A stretch of DNA of 48,705 nt from Clostridia bacterium (GTDB lineage Bacteria > Bacillota > Clostridia > Christensenellales > Pumilibacteraceae), in assembly GCA_017531795.1 (NCBI GenBank), contig JAFXKH010000046.1, forward strand, positions 1 through 48,705, in the 5' to 3' direction. The position numbers and the translations under genes were made by a program. How positions within the stretch are numbered: position 1 is the first letter of the stretch; each line of letters starts with the position of its first letter. This document shows, one piece after another, positions 1-7,781 of the stretch. The notes beneath the pieces were generated by a model that saw only the letters and a program-made list of their open reading frames with translations, did not search any database and had not been told where the DNA came from.

Positions 1-770
1 AAATCCCGTTTTTTGACGAACTCTGTAAGAGTTTTTATTACTAGACTTGAAACGACGTATGCTACCGCCATCCCTATAATGAGAACGAGTATTTGCATAG
101 GCGAAAAACCGTTGCCGAGCATAAAATACTTGACGGTTTTTAGCGCGCTTGCGCCTAGTATTACGGGTAAGGCTAGGAAAAACGTATACTCCGTCGCGAC
201 CTTACGGGAACAGCCGAGCAATAGCGCCGTCAGTATAGTCACTCCCGACCTTGAAGTACCCGGAAAAAAAGCAAGCACCTGCGCCAAGCCTATTGCAACG
301 GCGGTTTTGTATCCCAACTCACCCAGCGTATTGACTCGAACGGGTTTCTTTATGCGTTCGATTATGATGAACAGTACGCCGTAAACTATCAACATTATCG
401 CTATCGGGATATATCCCGAAAAATGCGCGCTTATAAAGTCGTCGAGAAACACACCGAGTACGGCGGCAGGCAAACAGCCAAGCAGTATTTTCAGCCACAA
501 AGAGAGTGTGCCCGACTTTTCTTCTCCGCTTTTTTGCTTTGAAAAGGGGTTTAATTTTCGAAAATATTTGGTAAGGACTGCAAGACACGCGCCAAACTGT
601 ATGACAACGAGAAACACTTCGTCAAAGTCGGGTGTAAAAATTCCAGGCGCAGTCGTTGGAAAAAGCGCGTCAAAGAGTAGCATATGCCCCGTACTGCTGA
701 TGGGTAGCCACTCCGTAACCCCTTCTATAACGCCGATTACGATAATTCTCAGCCACTCAAAAAAAGTCAT
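1..770 (-). CDS. uppP: Undecaprenyl-diphosphatase UppP (BacA family), 3' end cut by the window edge
   Basis: Membrane phosphatase that turns undecaprenyl diphosphate into the monophosphate, recycling the lipid carrier of cell-wall synthesis. Read from ATG at 770, the product carries both family signatures: EGVTEWLPISSTGH (about residues 16-29) and the PGTSRSG loop (about 170-176), among several hydrophobic helices. About 256 codons are inside the window against a usual 260-290, so only the last helix or so is missing. The purine run GGGAG lies one base before the ATG, too close for a normal Shine-Dalgarno site, while TATAAG ends 5 nt upstream; the mRNA may be leaderless, but no good -35 is visible. 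It seems to be a single-gene unit. Confidence 0.93.
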   Translation of the reverse strand, partial: MTFFEWLRIIVIGVIEGVTEWLPISSTGHMLLFDALFPTTAPGIFTPDFDEVFLVVIQFGACLAVLTKYFRKLNPFSKQKSGEEKSGTLSLWLKILLGCLPAAVLGVFLDDFISAHFSGYIPIAIMLIVYGVLFIIIERIKKPVRVNTLGELGYKTAVAIGLAQVLAFFPGTSRSGVTILTALLLGCSRKVATEYTFFLALPVILGASALKTVKYFMLGNGFSPMQILVLIIGMAVAYVVSSLVIKTLTEFVKKRD

Positions 771-853
771 ACTCCCTTATATGCGAGAGCGCAAAACAAT
801 ATGCAAAAAGCGACGGTATCTGCGTTTCCCTTAGGGATTTTATACACAATGTA

Positions 854-880
854 AAAGGATAGCAAAATTTGCTATCCTTT
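854..880. terminator. Rho-independent hairpin downstream of the CPBP gene
   Basis: Ten-base arms (854-863 and 871-880) flank a 7-nt loop. The T run is better on the plus strand (878-887), yet the nearest gene ending towards it is the minus-strand CPBP gene 200 bp to the right, so it may work in both directions. The stretch from 771 to 1085 shows no other feature. Confidence 0.55.
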
Positions 881-1085
881 ATTTTTTGCTTTACAAAACA
901 CACAACTTAACGTCGTTAAGTATAGTGCGCTTTACTTCCGAAGATTTTTCCACAAAGTCAATAACTTGATGAATAGGAATTGTTATTTCGTTTTCTTCGG
1001 TTCGAGAAGTTCCTCATGCCTTGATTCAAAACAAACGCTATATATTCTTTACTGCTTGATATAAAATTCTTCCGTTAATTTCTTA

Positions 1086-1838
1086 TTAGTAATTAGAATC
1101 ATTAGGTTTTCCTTTTGTCGAAAGCGCGAGATATAGAGCGTAAGAACCCGTTATCACGATCAGCAAAAGCGCGGTCAATATTCGCATTTCATTCATCGCG
1201 CTGGCTTCATTGGCAAAGACGCTCAGCGCGTTGAGGACACCGTGAGCAGTAATGCAAACAAGCAGACTTTTAGATTTGTAATACATCATCACAAACATAA
1301 ATCCCGCAACGGTCGCATATACGATCTGAAGCAGGGTGGGAAGCAATTCAGCGCCCGAGCCATTGATCAGATTAATGATATGCCCTATGCCGAAGGTAAC
1401 GCTGGAAACGATGACGGCGACTTTTAGGTTGTATTTTCGCATTGTCTCAAAGAGAAGTCCACGGAATATTACTTCTTCGAGAAAACCAACGCAGAACATT
1501 GCCATAATATAGAGTACGGTTTCAAGCCCACCGTAATTCAAGGTTACGCCGTACCAAAGATTAGCGCTCAACATAACAATGATAGGCAAGTAGTACAGCA
1601 TTGACTTTGCGGAGGACTTGGGCGCGCAAAGTCCGTAACACGTAAAAAGTCCGTTATTCTTCAAAAATAGCAATAGTATTGCTGAAAGGACGATACCGAT
1701 GGCGAGTGTAACTGATTTTTCTATGCCAATCCACGTGGAAATCGCATCTCCCACGGACATCAGCACGCAGTAGGCAATGATCCACGAGAGGGCAAACCAT
1801 ATTTTACTTTTATCGTATAGTTTCTTCAAAATACCCAT
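1086..1838 (-). CDS. CPBP (Abi/Rce1-type) intramembrane metalloprotease
   Basis: Predicted glutamate-type membrane endopeptidase of the CPBP family; members process prenylated proteins, mature or resist bacteriocins, or have unknown substrates. The product (250 aa) has about eight hydrophobic segments and the hallmark motif EEVIFRG, followed by FGIGH and a later HGVLN, which supply the catalytic Glu and His residues. A longer frame begins with TTG at 1871, but ATG at 1838 has a good GGAGG site 5 nt upstream, so this start is chosen. A strong promoter lies at 1925-1953. It stands alone, with no bacteriocin gene beside it, so the substrate is unknown. Confidence 0.85.
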   Translation of the reverse strand: MGILKKLYDKSKIWFALSWIIAYCVLMSVGDAISTWIGIEKSVTLAIGIVLSAILLLFLKNNGLFTCYGLCAPKSSAKSMLYYLPIIVMLSANLWYGVTLNYGGLETVLYIMAMFCVGFLEEVIFRGLLFETMRKYNLKVAVIVSSVTFGIGHIINLINGSGAELLPTLLQIVYATVAGFMFVMMYYKSKSLLVCITAHGVLNALSVFANEASAMNEMRILTALLLIVITGSYALYLALSTKGKPNDSNY

Positions 1839-1924
1839 TCGTTCCTCCAAAAACGAGACAACTAGTGACAATCCACTTCGTCGTCATTATGAATTTCAAC
1901 AAATGCTTATTTATCTATGAGTTT

Positions 1925-1953
1925 ATTATATCATAAAGTTACGTTTATTGCAA
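1925..1953 (-). promoter_or_regulatory. Sigma-A-type promoter for the CPBP gene
   Basis: Minus strand: -35 TTGCAA (1948-1953), 17-bp spacer, -10 TATAAT (1925-1930). The leader to the ATG at 1838 is about 80 nt. Confidence 0.75.
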
Positions 1954-1974
1954 TTTGTTTTACGTGAACAAACG

Positions 1975-2003
1975 AAAACTCGACTTGTAAAAAGTCGAGT
2001 TTT
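1975..2003 (-). terminator. Terminator after the Sel1-MATE unit
   Basis: Perfect 12-bp inverted repeat (1975-1986 with 1992-2003) around a 5-nt loop; the outer AAAA/TTTT pairs give a T run in either direction. It lies about 225 bp past the end of the MATE gene and just before the CPBP promoter. Confidence 0.7.
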
Positions 2004-2103
2004 TAAGTTGTTTTTCTTATTAAGTGTTTTACGCGAAGAAATCAACGTTTTTCTTATAGCGCACGATCGTTATTAAGTTTTATAAAGTTATAATAAATCC
2101 TTA

Positions 2104-2160
2104 ACTTGCCGTAGGCAAATATAACTGCGTAGCAATATCACTCGTAGATAGACGATTATA
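2104..2160. repeat. Three tandem mini-hairpins of REP-like type
   Basis: Successive short units, each a small palindrome around GTA (TTGCCGTAGGCAA, then TGCGTAGCA, then CTCGTAGA) spaced 17-19 bp apart. This resembles intergenic repeat families of Clostridia. No gene is seen between 2004 and 2227; the remainder is AT-rich and featureless. Confidence 0.4.
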
Positions 2161-2227
2161 ACAAATCCGTAAGAATTTATTTAGTTGTCGCTGGTTCCCT
2201 ACGGAAAGAGTGACTACCGTCGATTTT

Positions 2228-3655
2228 TTAATTTTCTTTTATTACGTTTTGTTTTTCTCGGAATTTCTTTTTTATCGTTATTATCAACGACGGGAAGAAA
2301 ACGAAAAGTGGTACGTATTCGGCGACAGGATACGCCATCCATACCATATGTAAGCCGAACTGACCGAACACGGCGGCAAACGGAATTATTATTCCGAATT
2401 GACGGAAGGTACTTATAAGGAGAGAACGTACTCCGCATTGGAGGGATTGAAAAGCGTTTATCATCGTTATGCCAAACGCCGCGCCACAAAATCCGATTGC
2501 GATTATACGGAAAGCAGGCGTCGCCACCGCAATCGTAGCTTCGTTTGCGCTGAACAGTCCGAGCAAAAATTCAGGCAGGAGTTCAAACAGCAACGTTCCT
2601 ATCAGCAAAAATCCCAAAGAAAAGGCTATCATAAGTTTTATGCACGAGATATACCTTTTGCGGTTACCTGCGCCGTAATTATAGCCAAGTATAGGCAATG
2701 AGCCTTGCATAAGACCGAACACGGGCATAAATACGAGTGAGTTCAGTTTGAAGTATAAACCGAGCGAGAGTTGGGCAAGGTTACCCATAGCGTAGCCTTT
2801 CATTATCAAAAGCAAGGAAACGTAGGTTACAGCGCCTATTGCGTTCGTAACGAGCGCAGGCAGACCGACGTTTATTATCTCACGAATAACGCCAAACGAA
2901 AAACGAAAACCTTTGGGCTTTACGCTTACGTCCTGTTTTCCGAACGTCAGCATAGCAACGATAAAGAACATAGACACAAACTGCGAAATAACGGTTGCTA
3001 TCGCCGCGCCACGCACTCCCCAACCGAAAGCAAACAAGAAAAGCGGATCAAGCGCGATATTGATAAGCGCGCCCATTGCTTGCGAAACCATGGGAATTTT
3101 CATATTTCCCGTCGCTTGAAGAATACGGCTACAAGTGATTTCCACCGTCGTTCCGAAAGAGAGCGCAGTTACTATGGTAAGGTACGCCGTACCGTACTCG
3201 ATTACTCTACCGCTTTCTCCACTTACGTCGGCAAGGGCGGTTACGAATACGTTGGAAAGCGTAAGCCCGACTGCCACCAAAAGAAGGGAACAGAATGCCG
3301 AAAGGAGTATGGCGTGCTTTGCGACGTTGCTTGCCCCCTCGCGGTTGCCCTCTCCGAGTTTGCGTGAAATACAAGTGTTCGCGCCCACGCCCACGCCTAT
3401 ACCGATTGATACGATAATCATCTGCATAGGGAACGCCAGACCGAGAGCCTGAGTCGCCGCGTTGTACTCTGCGTTTCCCAAACCACCGTAATACATACCT
3501 ACGAACACGGTGTCCATAATGTTGTATAACGCCTGAACGAGCATGGAAAGTATGGCGGGCAGGGACATAGTGACGAGTAACTTCAATATCGGAGTTTTAC
3601 CCATCTTGTCACTATTGAGGCGTTGCGCTTTATTATTGTCTATAACTTCTTCCAA
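2228..3655 (-). CDS. MATE-family multidrug/cation exporter (NorM/DinF type)
   Basis: Twelve-helix antiporter of the MATE family, predicted to export cationic compounds in exchange for Na+ or H+. The 475-aa product has the family size and the opening LLVTMSLPAILSMLVQALYN, typical of the first helix, followed by VFVGMYYG and a second homologous half starting near residue 240. The assigned start is TTG at 3655, 13 nt after the stop of the Sel1-repeat gene, with AGGA about 11 nt upstream; the ATG at codon 18 lacks a ribosome site. The spacing indicates co-transcription and translational coupling with the upstream gene. The substrate cannot be told. Confidence 0.93.
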   Translation of the reverse strand: MEEVIDNNKAQRLNSDKMGKTPILKLLVTMSLPAILSMLVQALYNIMDTVFVGMYYGGLGNAEYNAATQALGLAFPMQMIIVSIGIGVGVGANTCISRKLGEGNREGASNVAKHAILLSAFCSLLLVAVGLTLSNVFVTALADVSGESGRVIEYGTAYLTIVTALSFGTTVEITCSRILQATGNMKIPMVSQAMGALINIALDPLFLFAFGWGVRGAAIATVISQFVSMFFIVAMLTFGKQDVSVKPKGFRFSFGVIREIINVGLPALVTNAIGAVTYVSLLLIMKGYAMGNLAQLSLGLYFKLNSLVFMPVFGLMQGSLPILGYNYGAGNRKRYISCIKLMIAFSLGFLLIGTLLFELLPEFLLGLFSANEATIAVATPAFRIIAIGFCGAAFGITMINAFQSLQCGVRSLLISTFRQFGIIIPFAAVFGQFGLHMVWMAYPVAEYVPLFVFFPSLIITIKKKFREKQNVIKEN

Positions 3656-3667
3656 TCTTAATTATTC

Positions 3668-4405
3668 CTACTCTTCGCTCTGCACGCTTTCACGCGATAA
3701 GCCTACGTCTTCGGGCTTCGTACCCGTTTTTTTGCAATATTCCTTTTTCCAATACTCGGCTTTGGCTTTGTCGGGCTGAGTGCCGATACCTATTTCAAAA
3801 ATCTGGCTCATAGCGTCCATTGCCTTAGCGTGGCCTTTGAGCGCGGCGCGGTAAATAAAGCCGATACCGTTTTCATAGTCGCTTGCTCCGCCGTAACCGT
3901 TTATAAGGCATACGCCGTATTGATATTCGCCTTCGGTAAGACCTTGCTTGGCGACGGGTTCCCACCACGAAACAGATTCTTCAAGCATTGCGCGAGCCTG
4001 TTCCGTACCCGAAAGACGGAGATACTTGGACGCCTTAACGTAATTCTTCTTTACGACTACGCCGCTAGAGTACATTGCGCCCAATTCAAACATGGCGTTT
4101 CTGTTGCCCTTATCTGCCGACAGTTTGAAAAGTTCAAATGCGCGCGGATAATCTTCATCTCCGCCCAAGCCTGACATAAGCATTGCGCCGAGTTCGTACG
4201 CGCTTTCTGCGTGACCGACCTCTACGCCTGCCTCGAACCACTCGCGTGCAAGTTCATAACTCTTATCTACCCCCTTGCCTGCGTAAAGGCGACGGGCAAG
4301 TTCGCAAGACGCGTCGGGATTACCTTCACGCGCAAGTTTTACGAGATCGTCCGCTTTCATCATTTTATACTTGTTCAAAAACTGCGGTCTGTTGTTGTTT
4401 TCCAT
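3668..4405 (-). CDS. Sel1-like (TPR-type) repeat protein
   Basis: A 245-aa soluble protein built of Sel1-like repeats, alpha-helical hairpins that act as protein-interaction scaffolds. Repeats can be followed from about residue 28: A.ELARRLYAGKGV, AYELGAMLMSGLGG, MFELGAMYSSGV, and after a spacer YQYGVCLINGYGG and a last AMSQIFEIGIG. There is no signal peptide, so it is probably cytoplasmic. The start ATG at 4405 follows a GAAGAAG purine stretch. It is first in a two-gene unit with the MATE exporter; the partner and role are unknown. A TATAAT-like element at 4424-4429 may be its -10 box. Confidence 0.85.
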   Translation of the reverse strand: MENNNRPQFLNKYKMMKADDLVKLAREGNPDASCELARRLYAGKGVDKSYELAREWFEAGVEVGHAESAYELGAMLMSGLGGDEDYPRAFELFKLSADKGNRNAMFELGAMYSSGVVVKKNYVKASKYLRLSGTEQARAMLEESVSWWEPVAKQGLTEGEYQYGVCLINGYGGASDYENGIGFIYRAALKGHAKAMDAMSQIFEIGIGTQPDKAKAEYWKKEYCKKTGTKPEDVGLSRESVQSEE

Positions 4406-4447
4406 TTTTCTTCTTCGCTTATAATTATATATAAAAATTAAAAACCA

Positions 4448-4470
4448 AAAGGGCGAACTTGTCGCCCCTT
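4448..4470 (-). terminator. Terminator after the small lipoprotein gene
   Basis: Stem GGGCGA/TCGCCC (4451-4456 with 4462-4467), extended by flanking A/T runs, lies 25 bp past the lipoprotein stop. Long T runs occur on both strands, so it could terminate in both directions. Confidence 0.75.
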
Positions 4471-4493
4471 TTTTTCTTTTTTGTCGTACCGTT

Positions 4494-4898
4494 TTACGCT
4501 AATGCGTCGTTATATCCACCATTAGTTCCGAAAAGTACGATGAACCCTACTCTGCCGTATTTGAGCTGGCTTGCAAGATCGGGGTTTTCTTCTTTGAATC
4601 TTCTTACGGATTCTACGAACTGCCCTTCATAATAGTTGATAGCGTCGTCCTCGGTCGGGAAATAATACGCTCTGAGGTATTCTTCTTCTACGCCCTTACC
4701 TTTTACGGCAATTAATACTGCGTCTGCTCCGGGCGCGCCGTTTATACCTTCTTCAAGAAAGTTTGTGGCATAACCCTTTTTGTCTAATTTTTGCATCAAA
4801 TCATTATAAGTTGATTCTACGCAACCTGAAAACGCCAATACAGACAATATTGTAAGGCTAAGTAAGAGTATGGGTAATGTCTTCTTAAAAATCTTCAT
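4494..4898 (-). CDS. Small predicted lipoprotein, unknown function
   Basis: A 134-aa protein with a lipoprotein signal peptide: MKIFKK, a hydrophobic stretch, then the lipobox LAFSGC with the lipidated Cys at about residue 26. The mature part (about 108 aa) has no motif I recognise; it contains the segment AYYFPTEDDAINYYEG and is rich in Asp, Glu, Tyr and Gly. The ATG at 4898 has AAGGA upstream. It follows the second ferredoxin gene by 10 bp, so it is likely the third cistron of the ferredoxin unit. It should sit on the outer face of the membrane. Confidence 0.75.
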   Translation of the reverse strand: MKIFKKTLPILLLSLTILSVLAFSGCVESTYNDLMQKLDKKGYATNFLEEGINGAPGADAVLIAVKGKGVEEEYLRAYYFPTEDDAINYYEGQFVESVRRFKEENPDLASQLKYGRVGFIVLFGTNGGYNDALA

Positions 4899-4908
4899 GT
4901 TTTCCTTT

Positions 4909-5088
4909 TTAGTCCTCTTCTGTTTCTATTATTGCGCCTGTCGGACAAACCGCTTCGCACGCTCCGCAGTTTATGCACTCGTCTGCCGAAATAACGAATT
5001 TATCTTCGCCCGCGCTGATTGCGTTTACAGGGCATTCGGGTTCGCACGTTCCGCACGAAACACAAGAGTCTGTGATTAATCTACTCAT
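4909..5088 (-). CDS. 2[4Fe-4S] ferredoxin, second of a tandem pair
   Basis: Small clostridial-type electron carrier (59 aa) with two CxxCxxCxxxCP cluster motifs (CVSCGTCEPECP and CINCGACEAVCP) that bind two [4Fe-4S] clusters. A longer frame to 5148 exists, but the product begins at ATG 5088: the pattern MSRLITDSCVSCGTC matches the neighbouring paralogue residue by residue, and the stop of that gene (TAA) overlaps this ATG by one base (TAATG), a coupling arrangement. It differs from its neighbour in the charge of the linker between the clusters, so the two may serve different partners. Confidence 0.92.
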   Translation of the reverse strand: MSRLITDSCVSCGTCEPECPVNAISAGEDKFVISADECINCGACEAVCPTGAIIETEED

Positions 5089-5258
5089 TATTCTTCGATG
5101 ATTGCGCCTACGGGGCAAGCAGATTCGCACGCTCCGCAATCTACGCAAGTTTCTGCATTTATCTCATAATGTTCTGCTCCGGGAGCGATAGCGGAAGTAG
5201 GGCATTCTCCTTCGCAAGTTCCACATGAAATGCATTCGTCGGTGATGATTCTAGCCAT
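5088..5258 (-). CDS. 2[4Fe-4S] ferredoxin, first of a tandem pair
   Basis: A 56-aa ferredoxin opening MARIITDECISCGTCEGECP, with the second cluster motif CVDCGACESACP, and ending in GAIIEE. Its stop overlaps the ATG of the next ferredoxin gene. The start at 5258 has a strong AGGAGG site and a promoter at 5289-5317. The gene is shorter than common annotation cut-offs and easily missed. It is an electron carrier for anaerobic oxidoreductases such as pyruvate:ferredoxin oxidoreductase or hydrogenase; the partner is not shown by the context. Confidence 0.92.
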   Translation of the reverse strand: MARIITDECISCGTCEGECPTSAIAPGAEHYEINAETCVDCGACESACPVGAIIEE

Positions 5259-5288
5259 GGTTTTTCCTCCTGTATATAATCTTTTGAT

Positions 5289-5317
5289 ATTATATCACGC
5301 CAAAAGAAAAATGGCAA
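5289..5317 (-). promoter_or_regulatory. Sigma-A-type promoter of the ferredoxin unit
   Basis: -35 TTGCCA (5312-5317), 17-bp spacer, -10 TATAAT (5289-5294). The -35 box lies inside the 3' arm of the upstream ricT terminator, so terminator and promoter share bases. Confidence 0.75.
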
Positions 5318-5334
5318 ACGATTTTACGCCATTT
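5309..5334 (-). terminator. Terminator of the tmk-holB-ricT operon
   Basis: On the minus strand AAATGGC (5328-5334) pairs with GCCATTT (5309-5315), followed by TTCTTTT. It lies 33 bp past the ricT stop and overlaps the ferredoxin promoter. Confidence 0.7.
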
Positions 5335-5366
5335 CACGCGTATTCCTAATGATTTAATAAGATTTT

Positions 5367-6257
5367 TTAGTCTTGTATTCCGCCGAGTTCGGCTTCTTCT
5401 GCCTTACTTACGACGAGATCGTCCGCCGCCGACGAAGCATCAAGTTTGGTTATTTCCGCAAGCGGATGTTCTTTTATCTCAAACGAGCCGTCCTTAATTT
5501 CTCTTTTTACGTTGACGGTGAGTTTAATTTGGTTAATTCCCGTCACCGTACCCGTGAAAGTTTCGTCTTCCGCAGTAACTTTTACGGTTGAACCGATTTT
5601 TGGCATGAGTTTATTCGTTTCTGTATAATAGGCGTTCTCGTACGAAAGACAGCACATAAGGCGTCCACACATGCCCGAAATTTTGCCGGGATTGAGAGAA
5701 AGATTCTGGTTCTTCGCCATCTTTATATTTACTTTCGCAAAGTCGCAACCGGACGAACAGCAACATACCCGACCGCAAGGGGCGAGCGCGCCTACCATAC
5801 GGCACTCGTCACGACTGCCGATTTGTCTGAGTTCGATACGGGTATGAAACGCGCTTGCAAGGTCTTTTACGAGATCGCGGAAATCCACTCTCGTGTCTGC
5901 CGAGAAATAAAAAACGAGTTTTGCGCCATCTATGGTGTATTGCGCGTCAATAAGATTCATTTTCAAGTTACGCGCTGAGATTTTTTCCTTGGCGATACGC
6001 ATGGTTTCGCTTCGTTTTTCAGCGAATTCCTTTTCGCGAGCCTTGTCATTTTCGTCAGCAATGCGAAGCACGTTTTTCAGCGGAGAAACGATACTGCTCT
6101 CGCTCACTTCTTTGGGGAGCATTTTAACCGTACCAATCTCCACGCCACGCGCCGTTTCCACTATTACTCTGTCGCCCAGCGCATATTTAAAATTGCCTGC
6201 GCTGAACCAATATACTTTGGGTGTATTGTCGAATTTTACGCCTACTACTATCGGCAT
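5367..6257 (-). CDS. ricT: PSP1-domain protein RicT (YaaT family)
   Basis: Homologue of B. subtilis YaaT/RicT, part of the RicA-RicF-RicT complex that acts with RNase Y in mRNA maturation and affects sporulation and competence there. The 296-aa product has the conserved cysteine clusters CGRVCCCSSGC (about residues 160-170) and CGRLMCCLSYE (about 200-210), which in the family bind Fe-S clusters. The ATG at 6257 is used: the upstream GTG at 6266 is part of the GGAGGTG ribosome site itself. Only 1 nt separates it from the holB stop, and the ribosome site lies in the holB 3' end, so it is coupled. ricA and ricF are not in this window. Confidence 0.93.
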   Translation of the reverse strand: MPIVVGVKFDNTPKVYWFSAGNFKYALGDRVIVETARGVEIGTVKMLPKEVSESSIVSPLKNVLRIADENDKAREKEFAEKRSETMRIAKEKISARNLKMNLIDAQYTIDGAKLVFYFSADTRVDFRDLVKDLASAFHTRIELRQIGSRDECRMVGALAPCGRVCCCSSGCDFAKVNIKMAKNQNLSLNPGKISGMCGRLMCCLSYENAYYTETNKLMPKIGSTVKVTAEDETFTGTVTGINQIKLTVNVKREIKDGSFEIKEHPLAEITKLDASSAADDLVVSKAEEAELGGIQD

Positions 6258-6258
6258 A

Positions 6259-7164
6259 TTATTCACCTCCGATTATGCTTATTATGAGCGTATCTATAAC
6301 GCTCGTCAGATTGCCCGACGTCGCGCGTTTTCTTGCGCGCCTTATCTCGGCAAAGATTTGCGGATATCTCTCCTTTGGGAAAGCCTCCGCCACTTTCGAT
6401 AATTTTACGATGCCGTACGTTTCCACTTTCCGTCCGCAGGCCACCTGCATACCGTCACCGAAGATCGTTTCCAGATATCCCAGAAACTCAGACAGTTCCT
6501 CTCTTTTATTCGGGAAAAGATCAAAAGCTTCTAACGCGCGTCCTTCGGCAAGGAGCGAAACCGCCCTGACCGCCGAAGAAAACAAACTTGCGCCCGTTCC
6601 GCCGAGCAGTCTGTCGAAAACGGTAAGATTGTTTTTTGCTCCGTACTTTGCCATTTCAAAGTACAGGCTGAAATCAAACTCCGTTTCGTCTATTTCTTTT
6701 ATAAGACGGGGTTCGAGCAGTTGACAACGGCTTACTATGGTGGGCAGAAGTGTGGTTACGGTGGGCGCGATAAGGAATATCGTCAAGCCGTACGGCGCTT
6801 CTTCGAGAGTTTTTAAGATTTTATTCTGCCCCGAATCGTTGTTCTCGGTGGCGTTGACTACGAAATATTTGCCGTTTAATTCGCTTGCCGAATACATACT
6901 TCCATCGCAGATTTCCATTGCTTCGTCTTTTGTGAGTTTGTCGTAGGTTTTGAAGTCGGAGCATTTTTCGTTCAAGATACGCTGAACGAGTTTTTCGCTC
7001 TTGCCTTCGCACACTACGCCTGCAACGACGGACAGCGACAGCAGAGTATCGGGAGAAGCAAGCAAATACGCGTGGCTTTCCCGTCCTTGGGCGAATTCTG
7101 CCGACAGCGTTCTGAAAGCGTCGGTCTGCTTCGCCAATCTGATATATTTTGCGTTATATATCAT
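6259..7164 (-). CDS. holB: DNA polymerase III delta' subunit-like clamp-loader protein
   Basis: Predicted delta' subunit of the sliding-clamp loader. The 301-aa product is divergent: it keeps NKILKTLEEAPYG (about residues 113-125) and the SRCQ sequence of the delta/gamma family SRC motif, but has no P-loop and no zinc-binding cysteines, as expected for a delta' that does not bind ATP. Position is the strongest support: between tmk and ricT, the order seen in B. subtilis (tmk ... holB-yaaT). The ATG at 7164 overlaps the tmk stop (TAATG). The C-terminal third has no close motif. Confidence 0.87.
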   Translation of the reverse strand: MIYNAKYIRLAKQTDAFRTLSAEFAQGRESHAYLLASPDTLLSLSVVAGVVCEGKSEKLVQRILNEKCSDFKTYDKLTKDEAMEICDGSMYSASELNGKYFVVNATENNDSGQNKILKTLEEAPYGLTIFLIAPTVTTLLPTIVSRCQLLEPRLIKEIDETEFDFSLYFEMAKYGAKNNLTVFDRLLGGTGASLFSSAVRAVSLLAEGRALEAFDLFPNKREELSEFLGYLETIFGDGMQVACGRKVETYGIVKLSKVAEAFPKERYPQIFAEIRRARKRATSGNLTSVIDTLIISIIGGE

Positions 7165-7781
7165 TAAAGGATTCCTCTTTCTTTCAAAAGTTTAATAATG
7201 CTCGCGAAAGTGTCTTCTATTCTGTCCTGCGTTTTTACAGGCGCGAAAAGGGGATTTTCGCTCGCTATCGCTTTATAACCTTCGTACACTCTTTGGTGGA
7301 AATTATTCCCAGCCTTTTCCATTCTATCCTCTGCCGAACGATTGGTGTTCGCAAAGGGGGGCGCATCGAGAAATACGGTCAAATCAATGCGCACGTTTGC
7401 AGAGCCTATCTCGTTCAGGCGGTTGACGAACGCTTTATCCAACCCTCTGCCGTACGCCTGATACGCCAGCGTGGAGTGAATATATCTGTCTGCAACGACG
7501 AGTTTGCCCTCTTCAAGCGCAGGGATAATGACTGAAAGGGTGTTTTCCAAACGAGCAGACTCAAAGAGCATAAGTTCTGTTTCCGCTTGCATGGTAAGAC
7601 TTTCGTCCTTGATTATACCACGCAACCGTTCGCCTACGCCCGTTCCGCCCGGCTCACGAGTAAACAGACAAGGCACGCCCTTTTCTGTCAAGTATCTTTC
7701 GAGCATGGCGATTTGCGTGGACTTCCCTACGCCCTCGCATCCTTCGAAAGTTATGAATTTTCCGTTGTGTGAATATTTCAT
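7164..7781 (-). CDS. tmk: Thymidylate kinase
   Basis: Phosphorylates dTMP to dTDP with ATP, an essential step of dTTP synthesis. The 205-aa product has the P-loop GCEGVGKST (about residues 12-20), the DRY motif in VADRYIHSTLAYQAYGRG (about 95-112) and an arginine-bearing lid segment RSAEDRMEKAGNNFHQR. Frames starting upstream at 7895 are extensions over the preceding gene; the real start is ATG at 7781, preceded by AAGGGA and overlapping the decarboxylase stop by 4 bp (ATGA). It is the second gene of a four-gene operon. Confidence 0.97.
   Translation of the reverse strand: MKYSHNGKFITFEGCEGVGKSTQIAMLERYLTEKGVPCLFTREPGGTGVGERLRGIIKDESLTMQAETELMLFESARLENTLSVIIPALEEGKLVVADRYIHSTLAYQAYGRGLDKAFVNRLNEIGSANVRIDLTVFLDAPPFANTNRSAEDRMEKAGNNFHQRVYEGYKAIASENPLFAPVKTQDRIEDTFASIIKLLKERGIL

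Noticed and set aside
13..834. Plus-strand frames at the left edge
   Set aside because: uppP motifs are clear on the minus strand over the same bases.
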